Counted from the first letter of the stretch, positions 33,523 to 41,920 are shown. The stretch is 64,000 bases of DNA from Streptomyces olivochromogenes (GCF_001514115.1 NZ_KQ948481.1:17144-81143), one strand, 5' to 3'. Program-made: numbers and translations. Notes: generated by a model from the sequence alone, not told the origin.

Positions 33523-33971
33523 CCCACCGGCCCCCCGCCCTGCAGCTGGTGCGCCATGCGCCGGGTGGCGGCCGGGTCGTCGAGGCGTTCGGCGTCGATG
33601 AGCGCGCACAGGATGCCGCTCGCCTCGAGGACGTTCTCGCCGTCCACGGTGACGGTGCCGTCCAGCAGGGCGGCCTCCTCGGTCATCGACTCGACGGTGG
33701 CGTGCATGCGCAGCACCTCGCCGGGGCGCACCGGGCGGTGCGCGGTGGCCTCGCCGACCGCCAGCAGCGCGGCGCGCAGCCGGTGGTCGGTGGAGAGCAT
33801 GATCAGCCAGGTGGCGGACTGGCACAGGGCCTCCAGGGCCAGCCCGAAGGGCAGTACGGGTCCGTCGCCGGTGTCCTGCCAGTAGGTCTCCTCGGCGGAG
33901 GTGACCTTGCGCGCGGTGATGTGCTCGCGGGGCGCGCAGGTCTCGATCCGGTCGATCAGATGGAATCGCAT
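33519..33971 (-). CDS. Hot-dog fold dehydratase (FabA/FabZ-like)
   Basis: A 150-residue protein. It opens with MRFHLIDRIETCAP and the ITARKVTSAEETYWQDT segment, a layout typical of FabZ/ApeI-like hot-dog dehydratases. The central helix reads PFGLALEALCQSATWL with a Glu at the position of the catalytic acid. The usual HFP histidine is not obvious (GPVLPFG), so it may be a non-catalytic or partner subunit for the dehydratase at 31748-32248. Its stop overlaps the KS start (ATGA). Confidence 0.75.
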   Translation of the reverse strand: MRFHLIDRIETCAPREHITARKVTSAEETYWQDTGDGPVLPFGLALEALCQSATWLIMLSTDHRLRAALLAVGEATAHRPVRPGEVLRMHATVESMTEEAALLDGTVTVDGENVLEASGILCALIDAERLDDPAATRRMAHQLQGGGPVG

Positions 33972-34004
33972 CGTCGTCTCTTCTTCCGTTCCCTCACGCG
34001 TCCG

Positions 34005-34772
34005 TTACGGGCGGCCGATGCCCAGCTGGGCGGAGAACCCGCCGTCCACGCAGAGCAGTTCGCCGGTGGTGTAGCCGGAGTCGGGGCCGGCCAGGAACAC
34101 CGCGGCCGCGGCGACCTGGCCGGTGGTGGCGAACCGGCGCAGCGGGATCTGCCGCTTGATGCTCTTGCCGCCGTCGCGCTGCAGCACGCCGTCCACGAGT
34201 TCGGTCGGGGTGAACCCGGCCAGGACCGCGTTGACCCGTATGCCGAAGCGGGCGAGTTCGACGGCGGCGCAGCGGGTGAAGGAGTTCAGCGCGCCCTTGG
34301 AGGCCGAGTAGTTGGCCTGGCCGATCCAGCCGCGTTCGCCCATCGCGGAGGAGATGTTGACGATGGTGGCGTCGCCGCGGGCCATGAACTGTTCCAGGAC
34401 GGCGTGGGTGCAGTGCCAGGCGCCGCCGAAGTTGGTCTTCATGACGTTCAGCCAGGCGTCCGGCGGCGCGTCGTAGATGAGGCCGTCGTCGCTGGTGCCC
34501 GCGTTGTTGACGAGGATGTCGAGGGGGCCCAGGAGGCGGGCGGCCTCCTGGACCAGGCGGGCGGCCTGCTGCGGGTCGGCGACGTCGGCGGCGACGGCCG
34601 CGGCCCGGCCGCCCGCCGTCTCGATCTCCTTGACGACCGCCAGGGCGTCCTCCTGGCGGGAGCGGTAGTTGACGGCGACGGCCGCCCCCTGCTCGGCCAG
34701 GGCCAGGGCGATGGCCCGGCCGATGCCGCGTGAGGCACCGGTGACCAGGGCGGTGCGGTCCTTCAGCTTCAT
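34005..34772 (-). CDS. 3-oxoacyl-ACP reductase (FabG-like SDR)
   Basis: A 255-residue short-chain dehydrogenase reducing beta-ketoacyl-ACP with NADPH. It has the TGASRGIGRA cofactor loop (residues 11-20), NNAG, a catalytic Ser in NISSAMGERG and the YSASKG Tyr/Lys motif. It completes the KS-KR-DH cycle of this operon. Its ATG is abutted by the 333-bp mini-element, which now supplies the Shine-Dalgarno sequence (GGAGG seven bases upstream). In the uninterrupted site a GGGAAGAGA sequence now beyond the element would have served. Confidence 0.93.
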   Translation of the reverse strand: MKLKDRTALVTGASRGIGRAIALALAEQGAAVAVNYRSRQEDALAVVKEIETAGGRAAAVAADVADPQQAARLVQEAARLLGPLDILVNNAGTSDDGLIYDAPPDAWLNVMKTNFGGAWHCTHAVLEQFMARGDATIVNISSAMGERGWIGQANYSASKGALNSFTRCAAVELARFGIRVNAVLAGFTPTELVDGVLQRDGGKSIKRQIPLRRFATTGQVAAAAVFLAGPDSGYTTGELLCVDGGFSAQLGIGRP

Positions 34773-35105
34773 CTGGATTCCTCCGTGGACACCCCGGCCT
34801 TCAGGCTGGGGAGGAAACGGACTCCTGCGGAGCAGGGCAGGGGAAGACGATTCGCCGCCAGGGCGGATCGTCGTTCACCGGCAACTGCCCGCGGATGTAT
34901 TAGAGTTGCCAGGCCCCGGCCGGTGATAACCAAGCTGGCCGGGCCTACCGCCGGGCTGGCGGGATGTCAGGTCTGTGGAGCTGGCGTAAGACTGCTGGGC
35001 GTACCAACGTCCCCCGCCGTTGATCCGGGGCAGCTGCTGTCTGAGAAGCAGAAAGCTCAACCCGCGAGGGAAGAATCCCCCTGCTTCAGCTGGGGGAGAT
35101 GTCAA
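34773..35105 (+). mobile_element. tnpB-less TnpB-type mini-element (TTCA-loop group)
   Basis: A 333-bp element following TCAT (34769-34772) and ending in TCAA (35102-35105). The left end (hairpin with TTCA loop, second GACGAT hairpin) is well conserved to about 34910. From about 34947 it matches the tnpB 3' end and scaffold block (GTCTGTGGAGCTGG at 34971), then has a right-end TTCA-loop hairpin. All coding capacity is gone, so it is a deletion derivative comparable to MITE-like or PATE elements. It sits directly before the ketoreductase start. Confidence 0.85.
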
Positions 35106-35121
35106 CTGTCTCTTCCCGTTT
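34965..35121 (+). ncRNA. Possible stand-alone omega RNA of the mini-element
   Basis: The retained segment matches, in place and length, the scaffold part of the full copies, although its middle (about 34993-35065) is diverged. If transcribed it would carry a guide from 35106-35121. It would need a TnpB supplied by another copy. Confidence 0.35.
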
Positions 35122-35227
35122 CTGCTACGAGGGGCGGTGGCCGGCCGGGGCCCGCGCGGGCGCCAGGGGCGGCGGGGGTGCGGGACGCCGTTGGCCCGCA
35201 CCGCCACCGGCCCCGGGGGGTGCGGGT

Positions 35228-35650
35228 TCAGGCGGTGTGCTGGGCCGCGGCCCGCTCGGTCAGCAGGTCGGTGAGGTTCTGCACGGTGAACAGGCCCAGC
35301 ACGCCCTCGGCGGTCAGCGGCTCGCTGAGCTGGCTGCGGTCGAACTGCGGCAGGACCTTCTCCAGGTGGGTGAGGCCGGTGTCGTTGACGACCTCGTTCT
35401 CGTCGCCGAACTCCTCGTCGGGGATGCCGCCCTGCAGCAGGGCGGCGATGTCGGCCACGGTGATCTTCACCTTGGTGGTGCGCTCGATGCGGAAGAGGAT
35501 GTCGAGCAGGTCGATCGACTCGGCACCCAGCTGCCCGAGCAGGGTCGCCTCGGGCACGGCCTCGGCCTCGTCGATGCCCAGGGCGTCGGCGATGGCGGCC
35601 TGGACCGCGGAGAAGTAGTCGGTCGAGGTGGGGGTCAGGGTTTCGGACAC
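35228..35650 (-). CDS. Acyl carrier protein with C-terminal extension
   Basis: A 140-residue carrier protein. The phosphopantetheine Ser45 lies in LGAESIDLLD, in a domain of about 85 residues. It is followed by an unusual extension of some 55 residues ending in LTAEGVLGLFTVQNLTDLLTER, which looks like a second helical segment for docking. GTG at 35650 has GAAAGG nine bases upstream. The PPTases at 46094 and 60078 are candidates to activate it. It stands between the MCAT gene and the mini-element. Confidence 0.85.
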   Translation of the reverse strand: MSETLTPTSTDYFSAVQAAIADALGIDEAEAVPEATLLGQLGAESIDLLDILFRIERTTKVKITVADIAALLQGGIPDEEFGDENEVVNDTGLTHLEKVLPQFDRSQLSEPLTAEGVLGLFTVQNLTDLLTERAAAQHTA

Positions 35651-35860
35651 CGTTGGCTGCCTTTCGGATGGGTCGTTCCGCCAGCACCGGCCCAAGGGCC
35701 CGCACCGCACGGACGGGAGAGGAAAAGAAGAAGAGGAAGAAAGAAGAGAAGGGAGAGAAGGGAGAAGAGGGAGGAAGGGAGAAGAGGGAGCGGGAGGGGT
35801 GGGGAGGCGGTGGGAGTGGGAGTGGGCGGCGGGGGCGGTGCGGGCCGGGGGCGGGTCGGG

Positions 35861-36829
35861 TCAGGCGGCGGCGCCGGGGGCGGGCTGCTGCCCGAGCTCG
35901 CGCAGCAGTGCGGAGATCCGGCGCGCGTCGTGGGTGCTGCGCACCACGGAGTGGACGCCGGTGCGGTTGGCGAAGCCGCTGAGCACCCGGCCGGGGCCGA
36001 CCTCCAGGCAGCCGTCCACGGCGTGCGCGGCCGCGGCGCCCAGCACGTCCGCCCACCGCACCGGCCCGGCCAGCTGACGGCGCAGCAGATCGCGGGCGTG
36101 GCCGCCGTCGCGCACCAGGGTGCCGGTCACCGAGCTGATCACGGGCAGCCGGGGCGCGCTGAAGGACACGTGCTCCAGTTCGGCGGCGAACTCGTCCTCG
36201 ATCGCCCGCATCAGCGAGCAGTGGAAGGGTGCCGAGACCTTCAGCGCCACCGCCCGCTCGGCGCCCGCGGCCAGTGCCCGGCGGGCGACCTCCTCGACCG
36301 CGGGGCGCTGCCCGGAGATCACGGTCTGGCCCGGCTCGTTGTAGTTGGCGATCTCCACCACGCCCAGGGGGGCGCAGTCCGCGCAGATCTCCTCGATCCG
36401 GGCGGCGGCAAGGCCCAGCACGGCCGTCATCGCGCCGCCGACCTGTCGGGAGACCCCCGCCATCAGCTCGCCCCGGCGGCGCACCAGCCGCAGCGCCGCC
36501 TCGGCCTCCAGCACCCCGGCGGCCACCAGCGCGGGGTACTCCCCCAGGCTGTGCCCGGCCACCACGGCGGGCACGAAACCCGCCTGGTCGCGCAGTACCT
36601 CAAGGACCGCGAGGCTGGTGGCGACGATGGCGGGCTGGGCGATCTCGGTCGGGGCCAGCTCCTCCTCCGGCGCGGTGCTGCACAGCGCGGTCAGCGGCAG
36701 GCCGGTCGCCTCCTCGGCGCGGGCCAGGACGCGGCCGGCGGTGCGGGGGTGTTCACGCAGCAGATGCCCGGCCATGCCCGCGCGCTGCGAGCCCTGCCCG
36801 GGAAACATCGTGAAGAGATTGTCGATCAT
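35861..36829 (-). CDS. fabD: Malonyl-CoA:ACP transacylase
   Basis: A 322-residue acyltransferase. It has FPGQGSQ at the start, Ser94 in AGHSLGEY and His203 in SAPFHCSLM, where the FH pair indicates malonyl rather than methylmalonyl specificity. It loads malonyl units on the ACP next door. It is the first gene of the polyketide operon on the minus strand and is divergent from the TetR gene, so the 36830-37088 region probably holds both promoters. A dedicated MCAT is not always present in type II clusters. Confidence 0.93.
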   Translation of the reverse strand: MIDNLFTMFPGQGSQRAGMAGHLLREHPRTAGRVLARAEEATGLPLTALCSTAPEEELAPTEIAQPAIVATSLAVLEVLRDQAGFVPAVVAGHSLGEYPALVAAGVLEAEAALRLVRRRGELMAGVSRQVGGAMTAVLGLAAARIEEICADCAPLGVVEIANYNEPGQTVISGQRPAVEEVARRALAAGAERAVALKVSAPFHCSLMRAIEDEFAAELEHVSFSAPRLPVISSVTGTLVRDGGHARDLLRRQLAGPVRWADVLGAAAAHAVDGCLEVGPGRVLSGFANRTGVHSVVRSTHDARRISALLRELGQQPAPGAAA

Positions 36830-36847
36830 CCCCGTTCCTGCCTCACT

Positions 36848-36914
36848 GAGTTGTCGGAAGAACCGTCGGAAAAACTGCCGGAAGAGCTGCCGGAAGAGCT
36901 GTCCGAAGAGCTGG
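36848..36914. repeat. 12-bp imperfect tandem repeat
   Basis: About five copies of a 12-bp unit of the type GCCGGAAGAGCT lie between the fabD start and the TetR gene. It has no coding sense I can support. Confidence 0.55.
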
Positions 36915-37023
36915 AAGAACGGTCCGCGCAGCGGTCCGGGAGAGCTGTTCTCAGAGCCGGAGAAAGGTCATCGAGCGGTCGGCGAGCGGTGCTCGATTCT
37001 GTGAATCTGCCACGGGTCTCTGG

Positions 37024-37040
37024 CGCATTCCTTGAATGCG
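37024..37040. promoter_or_regulatory. Palindromic operator candidate in the fabD-tetR divergent region
   Basis: CGCATTC-CTT-GAATGCG, a perfect 7-bp-arm palindrome 48 bp before the TetR start. Size and place fit a TetR-family operator. The half-site recurs near the small peptide gene (40571 and 40611). Confidence 0.5.
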
Positions 37041-37088
37041 TCTGGACCGGCACTACGGCGCCCGGCAATCAGCAACTAACGTGCTGGC

Positions 37089-37685
37089 ATGGTGAGGATG
37101 AGTGCAGAGGAGCGGCGCCGGAGCGTCATCCGCGCGGCCGTGAGCGAATTCGCCCGGGGCGGGTACGACGGCACGTCCACCGAGGCCATCGCCCGGCGTG
37201 CGGGGGTGTCGCAGCCGTACCTCTTCCGGCTCTTCGCGGGCAAGCGGGCGCTCTTCCTCGCGGCGGCGCGGTGCTGCCTGGCCGACACCGCCCGGCTGTT
37301 CACCGAGGCCACCGAGGGCCTGGCGGGCGAGGAGGCGCTGCGCGCCATGGCCAACGCGTACACCCGCGTCATCGTCAAGGAGCCGGAGCGGCTGCTGATG
37401 CAGATGCAGGTGTACGTCGCGGTGGCGGCGGGCGAGGCGGACGGTGACGCGGCGTTCGGGGAGGCGGTGCGGGCCGAGTGGCGGCGGCTGTGGGACACCG
37501 TCCACCGGCCGCTCGGCGCGGACACCGGCCAGACCACCACGTTCATGGCGTACGGGATGCTGGTCAACGTCCTGGTCTGCCTGGGGTTTCCGCCCGAGGA
37601 CCCGCTCTGGGACGGGCTGTATCCGGCGGCGCGGGCCGGGGCGCGGCAGCCGGGCGCCCTGCAGCGGCGCCCGACGCCCGGCTGA
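37089..37685 (+). CDS. TetR-family transcriptional regulator
   Basis: A 198-residue repressor. The N-terminal helix-turn-helix is typical: RRRSVIRAAVSEFARGGYDGTS, then IARRAGVSQPYLFRLFAGKRALF (residues about 9-55). The all-helical C-terminal part has a hydrophobic ligand pocket region (LLMQMQVYVAVAAG). It is divergent from fabD, with a palindrome between, so autoregulation and control of the polyketide operon are likely (inference). The ligand may be the product or a hormone-like signal. Confidence 0.9.
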   Translation: MVRMSAEERRRSVIRAAVSEFARGGYDGTSTEAIARRAGVSQPYLFRLFAGKRALFLAAARCCLADTARLFTEATEGLAGEEALRAMANAYTRVIVKEPERLLMQMQVYVAVAAGEADGDAAFGEAVRAEWRRLWDTVHRPLGADTGQTTTFMAYGMLVNVLVCLGFPPEDPLWDGLYPAARAGARQPGALQRRPTPG

Positions 37686-38280
37686 CGCCCGCCGGGCGGG
37701 CGGAACCGGCGGGACGGTACGGCGACCGGGCTGGACCGGACTGGGCTGGACTGGGCCGGGCCAAAACCCGGGGGCCGGATCCGGGCCGGGGCCGCGGGCG
37801 CGGCCGGGACGCCAAGCCCAGGGCCAAGCCCAGGGCCTCGGCCCAGGGCCAAGGCCACGGGCCCCAGGCCCGCGGTCCGTGCTCGTGACCCGTGACCTAT
37901 GACCCATGTGGCTCGTGCCCCGTGGCTCGTGCCCCGTGCCCCGTGGCTCGTGGCTCGTGAGCCAGAGGCGCGGGTACGGCGCCGGGATCAGGGACCGGTC
38001 TGCCGGCACCCGGAACCCAGGACCCGGGACCCGGACCGACCGCTCCCCGTGAGCCGGGGACCGCGGGCCGCGGGCCGCGGGCGGGACAGCCGGGGCTGGA
38101 TCCCCGGGTCCGGGCCCCGGCCCCGTAGCCCGTAGCTCGTGGCTCGTGGCTCAGGGGCCGTGAGCCTGGTCCGTCCGCGGGGCCCCGGCCCGTGGGCAGG
38201 GCAGCCGGGGCCAGGGCCCGCAACCGGGCCTGGAGCGGGGGGGGGTTCCGGGGCTGGGGCCGGGGCCGCGAGGGCGGGCG
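37686..38280. other. Non-coding gap with short GC repeats
   Basis: About 600 bp without a supportable gene, between convergent TetR and flavoprotein genes. It is filled with short direct repeats such as GTGGCTCGTG and GGGCTGGAC units (37725-37765, 37905-37970, 38120-38160). Possible fold-back structure, no specific function seen. Confidence 0.6.
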
Positions 38281-39492
38281 TCAGTCCACGGTGGCGGCCG
38301 GGGCGGGGGCCGGGCGGCGGGCCGGGGCCCAGCGGGTGCCGTAGGCGACCTGGCCCTTCTCCGCGGCGGCGAAGGCCTTCGTGTTCCAGTTCTTGCGCAT
38401 GAACGCCTCGCGTGCCCGGATCAGCAGCGGATTGCGCACCGCGCCCATCCGCCCGATCCGCCAGGCGATGCGCTGCAGCGGCGCGGTACGGGCGCGGCGT
38501 TCGCGCTCGTAGCGGCGCAGCGCGGCGATGGGGTCGCCGGCGTGCTCCAGGTGTTCGGCGAGGACCAGGGCGTCCTCCAGGGCCTGGCAGGCGCCCTGGC
38601 CGATGTTGAAGGTGATGGGGTGCGCGGCGTCGCCGAGCAGGGTGACGCGGCCCTGGCCCCACCGGCGTTCGGGGCTGCGGCCCTCGACGTCGCCGCGGAT
38701 GATGTCCTCCTCGGGGGTGGCGGCGAGGATGTCGGCCACCGGGCCGCCCCAGCCGCGGTGGCGGCGCAGCAGCATCTCCCGCACGCCGGGCGCGTCCCGG
38801 CCGCCCGCGGGCCCGTTGGCCACGCTCATCCAGTGGACCAGGCCGGGTGCGACGTCGTAGTAGGTGAAGCGGGTGCCGGGCCCGAACATCGCGTTGAAGG
38901 TGCCCGGCGGGATGTCCGGGTGCTGCAGGGGGGACCGGCCGCGCCAGGCGATGTAGCCGCTGTAGCGGTTGCGGGCGGGGCCGAAGAGCGCGTCGCGGAC
39001 CGTGCCGTGGATGCCGTCGGCGCCGATCAGCAGGTCGCCCCGTTCGCTGCCGCCGTCCGCGAACCGTACGGTGACCCCGTCCTCGTCCTGCTCGAAGCCA
39101 CTCACGTGGGCCCCGGTGCGCACCGGGGAGCCGTGCAGGGCCTCGCGCAGCACGCCGTGCAGGACGGAACGCTCGACGGCGATGGTGGGTGCGCCGTAGC
39201 GCTCGACGAAGTCGCCGACCGGCCAGGCGCCCAGCACCTCGCCGCGGTGGGTGCTGAAGTGCGCGACCTGCTGGGCCGGGGCCGTGCGCAGGACCTGTCC
39301 GGCCACGCCCAGGCAGTCCAGCGCGAGCACGCCGTTGGTCCAGATGTGCAGGCCCGCGCCGCCGTCGCGCAGTGCCTCGGCCCGTTCGAAGACGACGGGC
39401 TCAAGACCGGCGCGCTGGAGCGCGAGGGCCGCGGCCAGGCCGCCGATCCCTCCGCCGGCGATGAGTACGCGACGGGCACGTCCAAGGGCCAT
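38281..39492 (-). CDS. FAD-dependent monooxygenase (group A hydroxylase)
   Basis: A 403-residue flavoprotein hydroxylase. It has an N-terminal GGGIGGLAAALAL dinucleotide fold, a middle LLIGADGIHGTVRD motif and the ribityl-binding LLGDAAHPITFNIGQGA block near residue 295. This class hydroxylates or epoxidises polyketide substrates with NAD(P)H and oxygen. ATG at 39492 is divergent from the DUF1772-like gene. The pair could work together on oxidation of an aromatic or polyene part. Confidence 0.9.
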   Translation of the reverse strand: MALGRARRVLIAGGGIGGLAAALALQRAGLEPVVFERAEALRDGGAGLHIWTNGVLALDCLGVAGQVLRTAPAQQVAHFSTHRGEVLGAWPVGDFVERYGAPTIAVERSVLHGVLREALHGSPVRTGAHVSGFEQDEDGVTVRFADGGSERGDLLIGADGIHGTVRDALFGPARNRYSGYIAWRGRSPLQHPDIPPGTFNAMFGPGTRFTYYDVAPGLVHWMSVANGPAGGRDAPGVREMLLRRHRGWGGPVADILAATPEEDIIRGDVEGRSPERRWGQGRVTLLGDAAHPITFNIGQGACQALEDALVLAEHLEHAGDPIAALRRYERERRARTAPLQRIAWRIGRMGAVRNPLLIRAREAFMRKNWNTKAFAAAEKGQVAYGTRWAPARRPAPAPAATVD

Positions 39493-39609
39493 GGGTCTGT
39501 CTCCTCGTGGCTGTCCGGGCGGATGTCCCCGCGGGGAGGGGACGGCACTCCGCTGCGGCCCGGGGTGCTCCCTCGTCCTTGCGGAATCCCCTGCGGACCA
39601 CTGGAGTTG

Positions 39610-39667
39610 TCAACGCTAGCATTCGAAGCACTGAACTTGATAGTGTCGGCAGTACATCTAGCGTTGA
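39610..39667. promoter_or_regulatory. Inverted repeat in the flavoprotein/DUF1772 divergent promoter region
   Basis: Perfect 10-bp arms TCAACGCTAG (39610-39619) and CTAGCGTTGA (39658-39667), 38 bp apart. On the minus strand TTGACA overlaps the first arm (39608-39613) and could be a -35 box for the monooxygenase gene. It may be a two-site operator. Confidence 0.5.
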
Positions 39668-39724
39668 TAAATCCATGTGGCGGCAGGCCATGTGGCAACC
39701 GGCAGACGGACAAGGGTGGTTGTG

Positions 39725-40198
39725 ATGGAAACCCTCGTACAGACCCTGGCCGTGGTGGCCACGATGGCCAACGCGGTGGTCTACGGCACCGACGTCTTCT
39801 CCGCGATCGTCCAGCGGCCGGCCCTCGCGCACGTCGACGACGCGGTACTGACCAGCACCATGGGGCAGATCCACCGTTTCGGGGACCGCCGGATGCCCGT
39901 CCCGGGCGTCTTCGGCCTGCTCGCCACGGTGGCCACGGCCGTCGCGGCCGGGTTCGGCGGCCGCGTGACGGCGGCCGTCGCGGCCGCCGTCGCGGCGGCG
40001 GCCCTGGTGGTGTGGCTGGCCGTCTACAACAAGGTCAGCGCGCCGGTGAACAAGGAACTGACCGACGCGGCCCTCGACTGCCGCACCGCGCCCGACGCGC
40101 GGGGCCTGCAGCGCACCTGGGACAGCGTCATCAACGCCCGGGTCGTGCTGCAGGCGGTGGCGCTGGGCGCGATGTGCGTGGCACTCGTGGCGTCCTGA
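39725..40198 (+). CDS. DUF1772-like integral membrane protein
   Basis: A 157-residue protein with four hydrophobic segments (about 5-25, 55-73, 78-98, 135-155). It has a conserved-looking TMGQIHRFGDRRMP loop, a VYNKVSAPVN segment and TWDSVINARVVLQ near the end. This matches DUF1772 proteins, some of which are cofactor-free anthrone oxygenases or membrane accessories in polyketide clusters (family knowledge). ATG at 39725 follows a GT-rich region without a clear ribosome site. Confidence 0.75.
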   Translation: METLVQTLAVVATMANAVVYGTDVFSAIVQRPALAHVDDAVLTSTMGQIHRFGDRRMPVPGVFGLLATVATAVAAGFGGRVTAAVAAAVAAAALVVWLAVYNKVSAPVNKELTDAALDCRTAPDARGLQRTWDSVINARVVLQAVALGAMCVALVAS

Positions 40199-40211
40199 CA
40201 CCGCGGAAGGC

Positions 40212-40227
40212 GTCCGCCGCGGCGGAC
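40212..40227. terminator. Short palindrome after the DUF1772-like gene
   Basis: GTCCGCCG-CGGCGGAC, perfect, 14 bp after the stop at 40198. It is followed by five 7-bp repeats (GCTTCCC three times, GCTTGCC twice, about 40282-40317). Possibly a weak terminator for the gene pair. Confidence 0.4.
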
Positions 40228-40331
40228 GGGCAAGGGGTGGGGAAGGGAAACCCGCGGGTCCCCTCCCCCACCCCCCACCCCCGCTTCCCGCTTCCCGCTT
40301 CCCGCTTGCCGCTTGCCGTCCGCGGCGGCCC

Positions 40332-40478
40332 CTACTGCAGGGCGATGCTGCCCAGGACGGACGTCTCGGTGTCCTCGTCCGGGCCGTCGGTGATCTCACT
40401 GCCGAATGCGGGGCTGAGCTCCGGCTCGATTCCCGCGGGATTCTTCTTCTTGCTGTTCTTGCTGTTCTTGCTGACCAC
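40332..40478 (-). CDS. Small peptide gene (48 aa) downstream of the XRE-TPR regulator
   Basis: A 48-residue peptide from the GTG at 40478, with GAAGGGA upstream. The N-terminus is Lys/Ser/Asn-rich (SKNSKNSKKKN), the middle is acidic (ITDGPDEDTE) and the end is short and hydrophobic (SVLGSIALQ). It has no Cys and no recognised leader. It lies 215 bp downstream of an XRE-TPR regulator on the same strand, with an inverted repeat in the gap. This is the layout of peptide-sensing regulator/peptide pairs (inference). It could also be an unrelated small protein; expression is unproven. Confidence 0.45.
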   Translation of the reverse strand: MVSKNSKNSKKKNPAGIEPELSPAFGSEITDGPDEDTETSVLGSIALQ

Positions 40479-40570
40479 GGTGGTGTCCCTTCGGGCGTGA
40501 GCGGCCAATACCGTACTGAGATTCACGAAGGGCCGCACCGCGCGTCAAGGCGCATTGCGCCGCGTCCACC

Positions 40571-40618
40571 GGAATGCGAGGCGCCCTCGAGAAATCCGGT
40601 AAAAGAAATACGCATTCC
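40571..40618. promoter_or_regulatory. Inverted repeat upstream of the small peptide gene
   Basis: GGAATGCG (40571-40578) and CGCATTCC (40611-40618), perfect 8-bp arms, 93 bp or more upstream of the peptide start. The same half-site forms the palindrome at 37024-37040. Confidence 0.45.
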
Positions 40619-40693
40619 GCACCGCACTCCCCCGCCCCTGCCTTCCCCGCCTCTTTTCCCCGCGCAGCGGTCCGGCCGGGCGCGGGCGGCGGG

Positions 40694-41920
40694 TCACGCC
40701 GGTCCGGCCGGGGCGGGCCGGGACTGGGCGAGGGCGTCCGCGAGGGTCCGCCAGATCTCCGCCGCGAGGTCGATGTTGGCGTCCGCCTGGGCCTGCTGCG
40801 CCAGGGTGCGCAGCCCCTCCACGCCGGAGGCGTCGCCGCCCAGGATCAGCAGCTGCTGGCGCAGGATCTCCAGCCGCACCCGGTCGCGGTAGGTCATCCT
40901 CGGCTCGTCCCCGGCCAGGTCGCCCAGCAGGGCGCGGGCATCGTCGTAACGGCCGGTGGCGAACGCCAGATCGGCCTTCAGCGCGGTCAGGTCCTGGCGC
41001 AGGGCGGGCGTGCCGACGAAGGCGAGGGCGGCCTCGGCCTGAGCGGCACAGGCCTCGGCCCGCGCGGGGTCGGGGGGCAGGGTCTGCAGGTGCAGCCGGC
41101 CCGCGGCCAGCCGCAGCCTGAGCCACAGCACCAGGTCCTCCCGGCTGCTGAAACGCTCCAGGGCCGCATCCAAAAAGGCCTGCGCCCCGGTCTGGTCGCC
41201 CTGGCGCACCCGGACGGCGGCGGCCGTCCACATGGCCTCGGCCCACAGCGCGTCGGTGCGGCCCTCGACCAGCGCGGCCAGCTCGTCGGCGTGCACCCGC
41301 GCCTCCGGCACCTGCCCGGCCTCCGCCTGCACCGACACCAGCGCCAGCAGCGCGGCGGCCCGGTCCTCCACGCCCAGGTCCTCGCCCAGGGCGAGCCGGT
41401 GGGCGGCGACGGCCGCGTCCAGGGCGGGGGTGATCTCACCGAGCGAGCGCAGGCAGCGGGCCAGCCGGGTCAGGCCGCGCACCCGCAGCTCGGCCGATCC
41501 CACCTCCTCGCCGAGCGCCACCAGCCGGCCGAGGTCCGCGCGCTCGGCGGTGTGGTCGCCCTGCAGCCGGGCGGCCCGGGCCAGCAGCCACAGCGCCTGC
41601 CAGCGCAGCACCGCGCTCTCGTGGCCCTCGGCGGCCAGCGCCGCGCGCAGCGCCCCGATGGCGTCCGCGGAACCGGTGGAGGACGCCAGCGTCAGCGCGT
41701 GCGCCAGGGAACCGGTGACCGGCTCCTCGAAGTCGGCGACGTCCAGGCCCAGCCGGCCCGCCAGATAGCCCACGGCCCGGTCGGTGGGCTGGCGCGCCCC
41801 CGATTCCAGGCGGGAGAGATAGCCGGTGGACATGCCCTCGCCGGCCAGCGCCGTCTGCGACAGCCCCTGGGCCGTCCGGAGCTTTTTCAGGCGGTGTCCG
41901 AACGCGGGCTGTCGCAGCAT
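40694..41920 (-). CDS. XRE-family regulator with TPR-like C-terminal domain
   Basis: A 408-residue regulator. Residues about 8-65 are an XRE helix-turn-helix (RLKKLRTAQGLSQTALAGEG, then YLSRLESGARQP). The remaining 330 residues are repeated Ala/Leu/Arg-rich helix pairs resembling tetratricopeptide repeats, for example the ALLALVSVQAEAGQVPEARVH stretch. Proteins of this build (RRNPP-like) often sense small peptides. ATG at 41920 has GGGGA upstream. The small peptide gene at 40332-40478 lies directly downstream on the same strand, which makes a ligand relationship worth testing. Confidence 0.85.
   Translation of the reverse strand: MLRQPAFGHRLKKLRTAQGLSQTALAGEGMSTGYLSRLESGARQPTDRAVGYLAGRLGLDVADFEEPVTGSLAHALTLASSTGSADAIGALRAALAAEGHESAVLRWQALWLLARAARLQGDHTAERADLGRLVALGEEVGSAELRVRGLTRLARCLRSLGEITPALDAAVAAHRLALGEDLGVEDRAAALLALVSVQAEAGQVPEARVHADELAALVEGRTDALWAEAMWTAAAVRVRQGDQTGAQAFLDAALERFSSREDLVLWLRLRLAAGRLHLQTLPPDPARAEACAAQAEAALAFVGTPALRQDLTALKADLAFATGRYDDARALLGDLAGDEPRMTYRDRVRLEILRQQLLILGGDASGVEGLRTLAQQAQADANIDLAAEIWRTLADALAQSRPAPAGPA

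Noticed and set aside
36848..36914. 12-bp repeats that encode EELPEEL-like or SSSGSS-like peptides
   Set aside because: No start, ribosome site or family support; treated as a non-coding repeat.
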